Assembly: GCF_963678635.1 (NCBI RefSeq)
Contig: NC_087063.1
Coordinates: 49,055,220-49,119,219 of the forward strand
Length of the DNA: 64,000 bases
Reading direction: 5' to 3'
From: Symsagittifera roscoffensis
Lineage: Eukaryota > Xenacoelomorpha > Acoela > Convolutidae
In this document: piece by piece, positions 11,934-21,768 of the stretch
How positions within the stretch are numbered: position 1 is the first letter of the stretch
How the letters are laid out: every line of letters starts with the position of its first letter
Notes under the pieces: model-generated
What the model was told of the DNA's origin: nothing
Database searches by the model: none
What the model saw: only the letters and a program-made list of their open reading frames with translations
Made by a program: the position numbers and the translations under genes

Positions 11934-13580
11934 TACAACGTTACTAGACGGTTAGATCATCACTCTGTACTTGAGAAAGCATGTAGAAGTTTTCAAAAAA
12001 AATCGAACAAAATTATGATTTTATGATTTTTTTTTTGATGTTTTTAGTCGGGGCAGTACAACAGTGCCGAAGTACAGCAGTGCCGAAAATGAAAAATTTG
12101 TTCAACAGTGCCGAAAATGAAAACACCGTCAGTAATTTCCCGCTCTCTAGAAAATGCGTGTAAATTATTCTGAAATTTGCCCTTTTCGGCACTGTTGTAC
12201 TTCGGCACTGTTGAACGCCCCCCGTACAATAGTGCCGAAAAAGGCGGCAAAATTTCAGAATAATTTACACGCATTTGTAAAGAGTGGGAAATTACTGACG
12301 CTAATTATCAAAAAAAAATCACTCCAATTTTGGCGGCAATATGTCTGCAACTGCAAAGTAAACAATCATTTTGGCGCGAAAACGTGTAAGCTGCAAGATT
12401 TCTCGCTCAAAATTTTAAAGTTTTACTTGAGGTTGTAAGCGATTGCTGTTTAATTTTTGATTGCCGCACTTAATATGTTGAAATGTGTTCAAATTTTCGG
12501 CACTGATGAACAAAGTTTTCATTTTCGGCACTGTTAAACAAAGTTTTCATTTTTGGCACTGTTGTACTTCGACACTGTTGTATTGCCCCCTGTTGTACTT
12601 CGGCACTGTTGAACGCCCCCTTTCAGTCTATTTCGAAGACATTGAACGGGAGCAATAATATTCAGGGCTTTGCTCTGATACGAGATGTCTTGTTAAGTTT
12701 TTAACGCAGCTTAGATCAATATTATTCAAAGCTCCACTCCATTTTTAAATAGAATTTTCATGAGACAGATTTTTTTTCAAAAATTGAAAGCTATTGATAT
12801 TGTCCTGAGCTGAAAAAAATTACAACTGTGATCGGTTTTGCAAAGTTATGAGGGTTAGAAAACAGCCAGTTTGCCGAAATTGGTATCCAAATGCGCAAAA
12901 AATTCTACTATCAAAGCGTTAGCGTTATTTAATTTGGCTGACATATCGCTCTGAGGGCATCTAGTTGATTTCAATAAAACTCTTTCATAGGCTTTATGTT
13001 ATGACTAAACGTTAATATATGCATGAATTAGCGCGAGGGGTGATGGTTTAAAAAAACTGAAAATATATTTTAATCAAAATTAACTTGTTTGCAACTTTTA
13101 TCATTTTTCAAAATTAGAATTTAAATCAATGGGAATTAATGCGCAGGCAAAACGCAAAACGTATCATTTCGTATTTTACTTAGCGTGTGGCGTGCTGGTT
13201 TTAAAAAAAAAACTTGAGAAAAACATTTTTTTTCATTCTTTTAAAGCGAACACTACACCGGACCCCAAAAAGCAGTCGAAACGTTCAGGATTTTGCTCTG
13301 ATCCAATTAGTCTTGTTAAGCTTCCTTGTACTATTGTTCCGACTTTCTAAGAAAGTAACGGAATGCTTGTGCTGGTGGTGTTTTTTTCTCCAGCCTACTT
13401 TTGAGTTTTCGAATAGCTGTTTTTAAATAGCATCTGAAAACCAGTAACGTCTTGAGCTCAAATTCAACAAATCTCATAGCAAAATGAAGTTTTCAAAAAA
13501 CTATTAAATTCTTATTTTAACCCGCCCATAAAACGTTCCAAATTGAATTGAGGCGAGACATTTAGCGTTATATACAACGT

Positions 13581-13807
13581 GGATCTACTTAACAATCTCC
13601 CCCCCCCCCCCTATGGTACCTACTTAAGAATCTCCACAACTATAAATACATACAGTAAATTAGCACTGAGCTTTCTATTGAGAATTATTATTTTGCTGCT
13701 TTCTGATTGGTTGAAAAATCTACCATTTGACCTTCATAACAATCTCCCCCCCCCCCCCCCCCCCCTCCCCCCTTTCTTGAAAGGGGTGGAGATTGTTAAG
13801 TAGATCC
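13581..13807. mobile_element. Second copy of the TACAACGT-flanked MITE
   Basis: Same termini and same flanks (TACAACGT at 13573-13580 and 13808-13815) as the copy at 11718-11933. The shared target sequence shows that it was copied together with the 1.86-kb unit rather than by a second insertion. It differs mainly in the length of its C runs. Confidence 0.88.
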
Positions 13808-14667
13808 TACAACGTTACTAGACGGTTAGATCATCACTCTGTACTTGAGAAAGCATGTAGAAGTTTTCAAAAAAAATCGAACAAAATTATGATTTTATGA
13901 TTTTTTTTGATGTTTTTAGTCGGGGCAGTACAACAGTGCCGAAGTACAACAGTGCCGAAAATGAAAAATTTGTTCAACAGTGCCGAAAATGAAAACACCG
14001 TCAGTAATTTCCCGCTCTCTAGAAAATGCGTGTAAATCATTCTGAAATTTGCCCTTTTTGGCACTGTTGTACTTCGGCACTGTTGAACGCCCCCCGTACA
14101 ATAGTGCCGATAAAGGCGGCAAATTTTCAGAATAATTTACACGCATTTGTAAAGAGTGGGAAATTACTGACGCTAATTTTCAAAAAAAATCACTCCAATT
14201 TTGGCGGCAATATGTCTGCAACTGCAAAGTAAACAATCATTTTGGCGCGAAAACGTGTAAGCTGCAAGATTTCTCGCTCAAAATTTTAAATTTCTACTTG
14301 AGGTTGTAAGCGATCGCTGTTTAATTTTTGATTGCCGCACTTAATATGTTGAAATGTGTTCAAATTTTCGGCACTGATGAACAAAGTTTTCATTTTCGGC
14401 ACTGTTAAACAAAGTTTTCATTTTTGGCACTTTTGTACTTCGACACTGTTGTATTGCCCCCTGTTGTACTTCGGCACTGTTGAACGCCCCCTTTCAGTCT
14501 ATTTCGAAGACATTGAACGGGAGCAATAATATTCAGGGCTTTGCTCTGATACGAGATGTCTTGTTAAGTTTTTAACGCAGCTTAGATCAATATTATTCAA
14601 AGCTCCACTCTCATTTGAAACCATTTTGACTTTGTCACGTGACTAGCTGACGACAGAAAGAGCCGAC

Positions 14668-15124
14668 CAGGGGCGGATCTAGGATTTTCTCGAGGGGGGG
14701 GGGGGGCGGATTTTCAAAAAAAATCCAAAATTTTGACGATCTTTTTTTTTTTTAGGTCGACCAAATTGATTTTTCGAGCTCTCCCAAAGCACTGCACTGT
14801 TTTGCCCCTATTTTGGCTAAATTTTCTGCGCCGCAGGCAAATTTTTGAAAAAACAGTGTCAAAAAAGCCGTTTTGGGGCACTTTTTGAAAAATTTTGACA
14901 AAAAAATCGCGTCTTTTTTAGCGCGCTCTCCTCCTCGAAGTTAGTATATATTGGCGCCCAAGGCGCCTTTAGAAAAATTTTACGGTCGGTCGGCCAAAAA
15001 TGAATTTCTGAAAAAGTATCAAAGGGGGGACCCTTTGGGTCGGCAGGGGGTCGAATCCTGAGGGGGGGGGGGGGCATCAGCCCTCCCCCCAAACCCCCGC
15101 CCCCCCCCCCTAAATCCGCCCCTG
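14668..15124 (+). mobile_element. hAT-type non-autonomous element with perfect 8-bp target duplication
   Basis: Best copy of the window's hAT-type MITE family. Termini are CAGGGGCGGATCTAGGATTT at the left and the inverted CAGGGGCGGATTTAGG at the right. The flanks GAGCCGAC at 14660-14667 and 15125-15132 are an exact 8-bp duplication, typical of hAT transposition. The interior has no open frame; it carries G and C runs, a GGTCGACCAAATTGATTTT block, CTGCGCCGCAGGC and a GACCCTTTGGGTCGGCAGG block. The breakpoint of the 12.7-kb duplication falls inside it, at about 14936-14940. Confidence 0.92.
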
Positions 15125-15132
15125 GAGCCGAC

Positions 15133-17015
15133 CACTAAATTTATATTCAGTCAAATTATTCAGCTATAAAGCTTTAAAAGGGGAGGGGGATTGAGTTTAG
15201 TTCAATTTTCTGAGGAAGAACTAAGGAAGTTTATTCTTTACTAGGTACCATAGGGGCAAATAGAATTTAAAAATATGAGCTGTCTGCTGCTGGCAATACG
15301 ACAAATTCGTTCAATTTAGTTTGTGGGACAAATTAGGCAAAAGGAAAAAATACTATCCAAATAATTTTTTTTGCTTTTTCTTCAATGCCTTTTAAACTTT
15401 TAAAATATAACTACATTTTTTCTCGCCATTATAATAAATCCAAATTGACAATGTCTACATACAGCGAACTAAAAAGCCATTTAGTTATCTTTTACCGGGC
15501 AAATAATTTTAAGTAGATCCGGCTAGCCCCAAAAAATATCTAATTTTAGCAGAGAACATTTTCTTTTATAACATTGTTATACTCAGTTGGGACCCTAAAA
15601 CGAATTAAATGATAATCAAATGGGCTCGTTTTTATCACAGGGGCAATTTTTTTTTACTGTTACTGGATATCAGGCGCTAATTTGAACTAAAATATTAGTT
15701 CTTCCGGCAGGCCGGCTGAAAATTGGTTGAATGAAAGCGTATGAAGATATGTTAGACTGCGATGCATTCCTGGATTTTTAGAGCTATGTATTTGTTCTAG
15801 TTGCTAAAAATTTAGCACAATAGGTTTTATATCTATAGTTCATTCGAAATACATCAAATCGGTTCCTTTTTTATAGAATAGGACTTGATGGAATCAAAGG
15901 ATGGTTAAACTAAAGATTTCGTCAAAAGCGACTTAATTAACACTTTCGCACATTGCCATCAGCGCAATTTTTTTGCATTGTTGACAAAAATCATATTTTT
16001 GAAAATTTAACCCTCCCAAAAATTCTAGATCATCTGTTTCCACTTAAAACGGAGGGTTGAAAAGCAAATGCAAATACCAGTCCAAGCTTGAACGTTAAAT
16101 TCAGTGACACCGAAGCTAAACAATGGTAGCCGGTTACTGCGCAATTAGCACAGAATATTCCGACCAAAGTCTTGGAAAAAACACTAAAAGAGTTCTTCGA
16201 AAAAAAATTTTTCTGCGTGGTGTGATCAAAAATCTGAACAAAATTGGAGAACTCGGATATTCATACTAAAATAGGGCAATTGAAAAACAGTTTTTGTAGA
16301 AAAATGACTAAAAAAACCAAAAAAAAATTCAAGCAATTTTTTATTTAGTTTTCCAGGAAGCTTTTGAATTTTGAAGTTTTTGAACCCTAAATTGACGCTA
16401 AAAAACTTCAAAAACTAATTACTTCGGCTTAAATTAAACATAAATATTCTTTTGAAACCTGCTTAGCTTAATCTTACAAGCTTGAAATAATACCAAAAAT
16501 CAAGATCTTTAAACAAGTTTTCCACTGAGAAATATTTTAAAAAATTTTTCAATGAAGTTTGAATCACGACTGAAAAGGCTTGTATAGGATATATCACTCG
16601 ACCCATTCCGATGATTAATTGAGGTACCTGATTTTGCAGTGAAAAAAGGAAAAAACACTAAAACACACCCGAATACAGAGTTACACTACATTTTTCAATT
16701 GGTCGGAACAATAAGAACAGATGGCCCAAAGGTCTAAGCTAAGTTTCCAAATCTAGGTCAGGCGGTTTGTGGTAGGTTCGATTCTCCCAGGCGCATATGG
16801 TCCTTTAGTTGTCGAAAAGGGTTTATAGTTCGGATGCCCTTCCATGACTATTATTACGGAATAATTGCATAATCGTTATGTAATAGTTGCGTAATAAATA
16901 CTTATTAATTAAAAAATTACGCAAGCTCGTAAAAACCTAAAAAACTATCTAAAACTGACCTTGTCTGACCTCGTAGAAAAATTTTAGGCTGCTAACTTTC
17001 GTGTTACCTGTCAAT
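15133..17015. other. Gene-free DNA 3' of the large retroelement
   Basis: Flanking host or old repeat DNA, present again at 27822-29708 as part of the segmental duplication. No coding frame is convincing. A tRNA-like SINE head within it is listed separately. Confidence 0.5.
16718..16796 (+). repeat. tRNA-derived SINE head or decayed tRNA gene
   Basis: GATGGCCCAAAGGTCTAAG near 16719-16737 resembles an RNA polymerase III A box in a tRNA D-arm, and GGTTCGATTCTCC at 16775-16787 is close to the B box/T-arm consensus. Spacing fits a tRNA with a variable arm (Leu/Ser-like). The acceptor stem does not pair, so a working tRNA is unlikely. The copy at 29411-29489 is part of the duplication. Confidence 0.5.
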
Positions 17016-17320
17016 CAGCGCGGATATAGGAATTTATCGTTCGAGGGGGGGCAGATTTTCAAAAAAAATTTTGAAATTTTTCTCGACATTTTTGTTAGGT
17101 CGACCAAATTGATTTTTGAGCTCTCCCAATTCACTATAAAGACCCCAGATTGACCAAATTTTCTGCGCCGCAGGCAATTTTTTCAAAAAACCTTAAGGCC
17201 AAAAGTTTAACCAAAAGTCATCCAAAAGTTTTAAGGCCAGTCATCCAAAAATGGGTATCTCAAAATGATACAAAGGGGGGACCCTTTGGGTCCGCAGGGG
17301 ATCGAATCCCTGAGCAAAAG
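17016..17320 (+). mobile_element. Degenerate hAT-type MITE copy
   Basis: It starts at CAGCGCGGATATAGGAATTT and shares the GGTCGACCAAATTGATTTTT, CTGCGCCGCAGGC and GGACCCTTTGGGTCCGCAGG blocks with the copy at 14668. The right terminus is eroded near GAAGCGGATTTCTG. It is duplicated at 29709-30013. Confidence 0.75.
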
Positions 17321-17439
17321 AAGCGGATTTCTGTACAAATTGATGTTTGCTTCTAAAATTTCAGAAAAGATTTGTTGTCGTTTTATGGCTGTTACTTACC
17401 GATAAATTTCAGTGAATTTACGATTGAATCTTATTTTTT

Positions 17440-18346
17440 CCATTTATTGTCATGCTACTAATTTTTATTTTTTATTTTTCAATAAATATTTTTCAAACAT
17501 GTTTTGTATATTACTGCAGAATTTTAGGAAAACGATCTTAGATCTTTTTATCAATCGTTATTGTATATTAATAATTTTGTTTAGCGCCTGAAATGATTTT
17601 GAAGATTGACTTCAAAATTTTAGGTTTGCAAATGAAAATTTAAATTCATTGCCAGTAGTATTCTAAATATAAAAGTTTGTTCTGGTTTTTGCCTAACTAT
17701 CATATAGCTATATGGCAAGTTTCTACTTTGTCGTATGTCGTCTCTGGTTCGAGGTTTTCTTCCAATTCCGGGTAGTTCTGTTATGGTTCGGAATATTGGC
17801 TCTGATCTATTGAGTCGTAGAGACATTTCGATTAAATTATTGTCGTATAACATTTTGTAAATGTTTCTAATTTCTAATCTATTTTGGTTAATTCTAAGCT
17901 ATTAAGGTCTTGTTCGAGACTTATGGTCGCACCAGATGAGTTAGAACCGAGTTGGTTAACTCATAGAGTAATTTCGGATAGGGTACACCGTCTGCTCGTC
18001 ACGCTATCTTATTTTCGGCCGGATAGATTCGTGCAACTTCTTAGTCTAATACCGATCCTAATCTTACTCTTATACTATCTAGTCTCAGGTTGTTTAACTA
18101 GTCTCTGCTAGGCTCAATAGATCTAGGGTATACTGGTTTATTGCGGCTGCTGAAGTGCTCGGGAGAGTCCAACTAATTTCTAAGTTAAATTCAAATCTCT
18201 CTGGTGCTGAAATTACAAGTAACTTCAGCACTTACAAATAAGTGGGTTGTTAGTTAGATGGATCGTGATTGGTTAATATTAAATACTTTACATTGGTAAA
18301 ACATTTAATTTATCCAATCATAAAATATAGTTTAGATCAGGTTCCA
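17440..18346 (-). repeat. Long terminal repeat, 3' LTR of unit 1
   Basis: A 907-bp block common to 17440-18346, 30133-31039 and 49656-50562, where sequences on both sides diverge abruptly, which defines the LTR. On the minus strand it begins TGGAACCTGATC and ends near GCATGACAATAAATGG, with several AATAAA poly(A) signals close to its end. The three copies are almost identical, suggesting recent insertion or a shared assembly origin. A stem-loop lies at 18204-18231. Confidence 0.9.
18204..18231 (-). promoter_or_regulatory. Stem-loop in the LTR
   Basis: GTGCTGAA and TTCAGCAC flank a short partly paired centre, giving a hairpin of 8 or more pairs within each LTR (also 30897-30924 and 50420-50447). 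It may act as an RNA element in the repeated region of the transcript; that role is inferred only. Confidence 0.4.
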
Positions 18347-19962
18347 CCCATCCGGGTTTTACAGAGTTTTTTAGAATAGTTCTTCTGCAATTCGAAGGAT
18401 GGATGATGGAAGTTGGTGTTTGGCGAACATCTTATTTCTTCTGTTTCCTTTTTGTTAAAGAAGTTCCAGGAAGCTGGAGTTAGAGACATAAGACGTTGTG
18501 TCTTCTAGTGACAACGACTAAGTCTTCGCAACAAACTCAAATCTGATTTCAGAATGGTTGGCTATGTCAGGTTTTTCTGTTCTGCGTGGAGAACTTCTTT
18601 TGTGTCTGGTCTAGTTTGGGAATGGCGTGGAGATTGTGCGTGGAGGGGATGCCTGGTTACTCGGATCTGTACGTACACTTGGGTCATCGAGGTGGTCATT
18701 GGTCTAGTTCAATGAAGTCCTTTTCTGCGAGGTCAAGTCGTACTCTAAATCCTTTGAGTTGTGATTGTGAGCGGCATATTGATTGTAGTTGGTCATTCTC
18801 TCTCGAGTGTGGTGGGGTCGTTTTGTCTTTTGATGTTCGTCCTTGGTGTTGTATTCTGATCTATGTATTGCATCATGTGATTTTACATTTTATAAAACTT
18901 TTATTAGTTTAATATTTTTTAATAATGATTTTAGTTAGTTGTTTTCACAAAAGCTTTTTGTTTTAGTTCGGTTATTTTGAAGAGTTACTCACACTTGAGT
19001 AGCTCTTATTAAAAATAGAGGTGTGGTCACAAAGCGTGGATGTAGCGCGGTGGGTTAGGCCGGCTATAGAGCATGCTCAGGACGTCCTTCCTGGTGGGTT
19101 AGGCCAGGAATGGGAGTATGATTTCATGCGGTTTTTGTGAGGGGTCCTGTTATGTGACAACGTTTTATGTTGGGTTTGTTGTGGTTTTTCTTATGTCTTG
19201 TTGGTTATGTCCTTTTTCCAAAAATCAAATTGTTTGTGGTATGGGTTTGTCTTTCGACTTTTTTGTGTTTTATTATTTCTTTCTTAGACTTTATAATAGT
19301 CTTCAAAAGAATAAATTATCCAGTTTTAAACTGGGTTAATCCGGTTTGGGTACCGTTGGTTTCCTTTTCTTAGTCATGCTGTTATGCTATGTGTTGTGGT
19401 GTTTAGTAAGCTGCGTTGGTTAGTTTTGTTTAATATATGATTCCTTTCCAACCGGGTTAAAGGAAAGTTTGAAACATGTTATTATATGTTAGAGTTGTTG
19501 AGTGTGAAAACTTGAAACTGAAATTCATTATTTTAAACAATTCTTCGTGGGCGAGCTGTGCGAGTGTGGATAGAATTTCTGTGCGAATGAATGAAAATAT
19601 CAAAAGGTTAGTACTGCATTTGCATTTTATTAATTTACTGCATAGAATTTGGAAATTTACTGCTAGTTATGGGGGAATTTTAAGTTACAAATTTTCATCA
19701 TATTTAGATTTACTGCTTGTGGGGAAAATTTTAGAAATGAATTTACTGCATTGGTATTAAATTTATAAATTTATAAGTGTAAGAGATTAATAGAATTGTT
19801 GAAGTCTGTTTGATGAAATTTGCGATCTTTATTTGTTTTTTGTGGTTTTTGTAGGTGATCGTCGGATGAAGGCTAAAAATCTAAGGAAAACATGGATAAA
19901 GTATGGTGAGTTTTTTAATATTTCAATTAGTTAGTTATATTCATTTAATTCATACTTACCTG
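18347..19962 (-). other. 3' untranslated region of the large retroelement (unit 1)
   Basis: Between the accessory ORF and the 3' LTR there are 1.6 kb with no minus-strand frame; plus-strand frames here are GT-rich shadows. It contains a small consensus intron next to the ORF stop, four TTTACTGC-type repeats (about 19610-19755) and a short duplicated GGTGGGTTAGGCC. The same region in unit 2 is 31040-32655. Confidence 0.6.
19881..19959 (-). other. Predicted 79-bp intron in the 3' UTR
   Basis: Three bases past the accessory ORF stop the minus strand reads CAG followed by GTAAGTATG, a near-perfect donor. Downstream are an AACTAACTAAT branch-point-like sequence and a TTTTCCTTAG acceptor. The size is that of a minimal animal intron. 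If real, the genomic RNA must escape splicing here, or the donor joins another acceptor. Repeated at 32574-32652. Confidence 0.5.
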
Positions 19963-21768
19963 TTAGTCGTCGGGGAAAAAACCGTGGGGGAAGATGTCGT
20001 GAATTAGTTCTGAAGTTGTTAGTAGTTTAGCTAAGATGCGGATGATATTTTTAGTCTGAAGCAGTGGCCAAAGCAATTGAAGTGCCTTAATAGTGGTTAG
20101 TTCTTCAGTGCCAACTGCAAACTCATAAGGTGTGTTTTGGATTAGATTATATAATTTGTGATTGAATTTAGTGTTGTGGATGAATTCTAAAATTGGGATT
20201 TCTATAGGTTGTACAAACTCGTGCGGGATAAGGAAGGGTCGGGATTCTTCGGCGTTGAAGGTCTTGGTGATTGGACAGAAGATGTACATTTGGGTTATGG
20301 GGTCATAATTACGAAGAATACCATGGAGGTTAGTGTCTTTAATACAATATGTGAAATTTAGGAAAAATGGTGAAGTGTATTTGGAATTAATGAATTGAAA
20401 ACGATGGTGTGGTTGTCTAGAGGGTGTGTGTAGGTCAAAGTGATTTTGGATGAAGCGATAATAACTTTATGTGTGGGTTTGTTTAGTGCGCAACATAATA
20501 TCGTGTGAGCAGTGTAAATCTCTTTCGTGTGGTGCAAGGAAATGAAAGGTTAGTGAAAATATTTGGAAGCGTTCTTTAAAACTTTCGTATGCTTGTGTGT
20601 CTGTTAGTGCTTCTGAAATAATGTGATCAAACTTTCGGTCGAAGATGTTTAGTGTGAATATATATGGTGTCTTGATGAAAAATTTCTCGGTAATTTGTGG
20701 ATTAGCGAAGCGATCGTCGTCTAAGAATTGATCTTGGTTAGCTCTGATGATGTTGTGATCATAGTATTCGAGTGTATATTCGTTAGCTCTAGGTGCAGTG
20801 TGTGTTTTTAGTGATTTTTTATATCCAACGTAAGTAAATTGTCTAGCGGTTAGTGGTGTAGTGAGTCGATATAGCATGTCCGTATTTCGCTCTATATCGA
20901 TGTGAGTGTTAGATAAAGGTAGGCAAAGAGGGTTAGTAAAATGATAATATGAGGTCCAAGAGAGAGTGGGCATTAAAACGTATTCATCTACAAAGTTGCG
21001 TGTTTCGTTAGTGTCGTGGGGGATGTTTAAGGTGTATTGTGGGAATGAGGGTAAGGTGATGGCTAAAAATTCTTTTGTGTTAGTATGCTTGGGGTGGTTG
21101 ATGTATTCACGGGCTGTTCCTGGTTTTGCTGGGAAAGGATGGTTGGGGAACTTTCTTTTAAAAGTGCGGTAAGCTCTATTAGTGTTGAGTGAAGATTCAG
21201 TTGATGTGGATGATGGTGCTAATGATTCAGTATAATTTGAAGAGGGTGTAGGGGTAGGGGGGTTGGATGAATTTATAGTGGAGGAGATTTGGTTTATGGT
21301 TGGGGTATTAAGGTGGTAGGGTTGTTGTTGAAGGGTAATAAAATTATCTAGCTCTGGGGAGATTCGGGGGGTGTCTGGAGAATGAGATGATTGGTCAGAA
21401 TGGTATGAGGAGTAGGTTGGGGTAACTTGGGAAGCATAAGAGGGTGTGGGAGTGATTGGGTCAGGGTTATTGGATAATATGGGTTGAAAAGGGGGTTGAG
21501 AAAAATTAGAAGAGTTATGAAAATTATTGGATGGGGATGGTTCTGAGTCGGCAAATTCATCGGGGGTTTCAATATTCGGGTTATTGAGTTGTGAGATGGA
21601 ATATAAAACTGAGATGTGTGAATTAGTGTCGGAATTCATGCCTGATGTTACATTACTAGGTGAAAAATCGGGTGGCGGAAAAGCAAAAAGTGGTATTATT
21701 GGGATTGGAGAGGTAAGATTGGTTGGGTGGGAATTTGATCGGTGTAGTGATCCAAGTTGGCGGCTCAT
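19963..21768 (-). CDS. Accessory ORF downstream of env, with one in-frame stop (unit 1)
   Basis: A 433-codon ORF starts at 21768; its ATG overlaps the env TGA as ATGA. It ends with TAA at 20467-20469, but the same frame then stays open to 19963, so the locus is about 600 codons with a single in-frame stop. The second part has its own Met at 20289 (108 codons). Residues 1-200 are rich in Ser, Pro, Thr and Asn and look disordered; from about 205 the protein is basic and then folded-looking with many aromatic residues. No domain is recognised, and no signal peptide or membrane span. The position directly after env suggests an accessory or regulatory protein. The stop may be a mutation, a readthrough site or a sequencing error. 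Confidence 0.75.

Larger units (their letters stand above)
10388..14610. repeat. Tandem array of a 1.86-kb unit, about 2.26 copies
   Basis: Unit 1 is 10388-12249, unit 2 12250-14122 and a truncated unit 3 14123-14610 (ends at AAGCTCCACTC). Units are nearly identical apart from homopolymer lengths and a few substitutions. Each contains clusters of a 16-bp motif, TTCGGCACTGTTGTAC or TTCGGCACTGTTGAAC, in direct orientation early in the unit and inverted at its end. Unit junctions are flanked by an inverted repeat (about 12128-12176 against 12254-12302). An embedded MITE is carried in both full units. None of the short open frames looks like a gene. Confidence 0.9.

Noticed and set aside
10632-14480. 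Clustered 16-bp repeats as a CRISPR array
   Set aside because: Spacing is irregular, there are no uniform unique spacers or cas genes, and the context is eukaryotic; they are subrepeats of a transposon-like unit.
16718-16796. Functional tRNA gene
   Set aside because: Acceptor stem ends do not pair and no sensible anticodon arm is visible; a SINE head or pseudogene fits better.
18586-19760. Plus-strand frames of 68-108 codons in the retroelement 3' UTR
   Set aside because: GT-rich composition makes long frames likely by chance; they are opposite to the transcript and have no recognisable motif.
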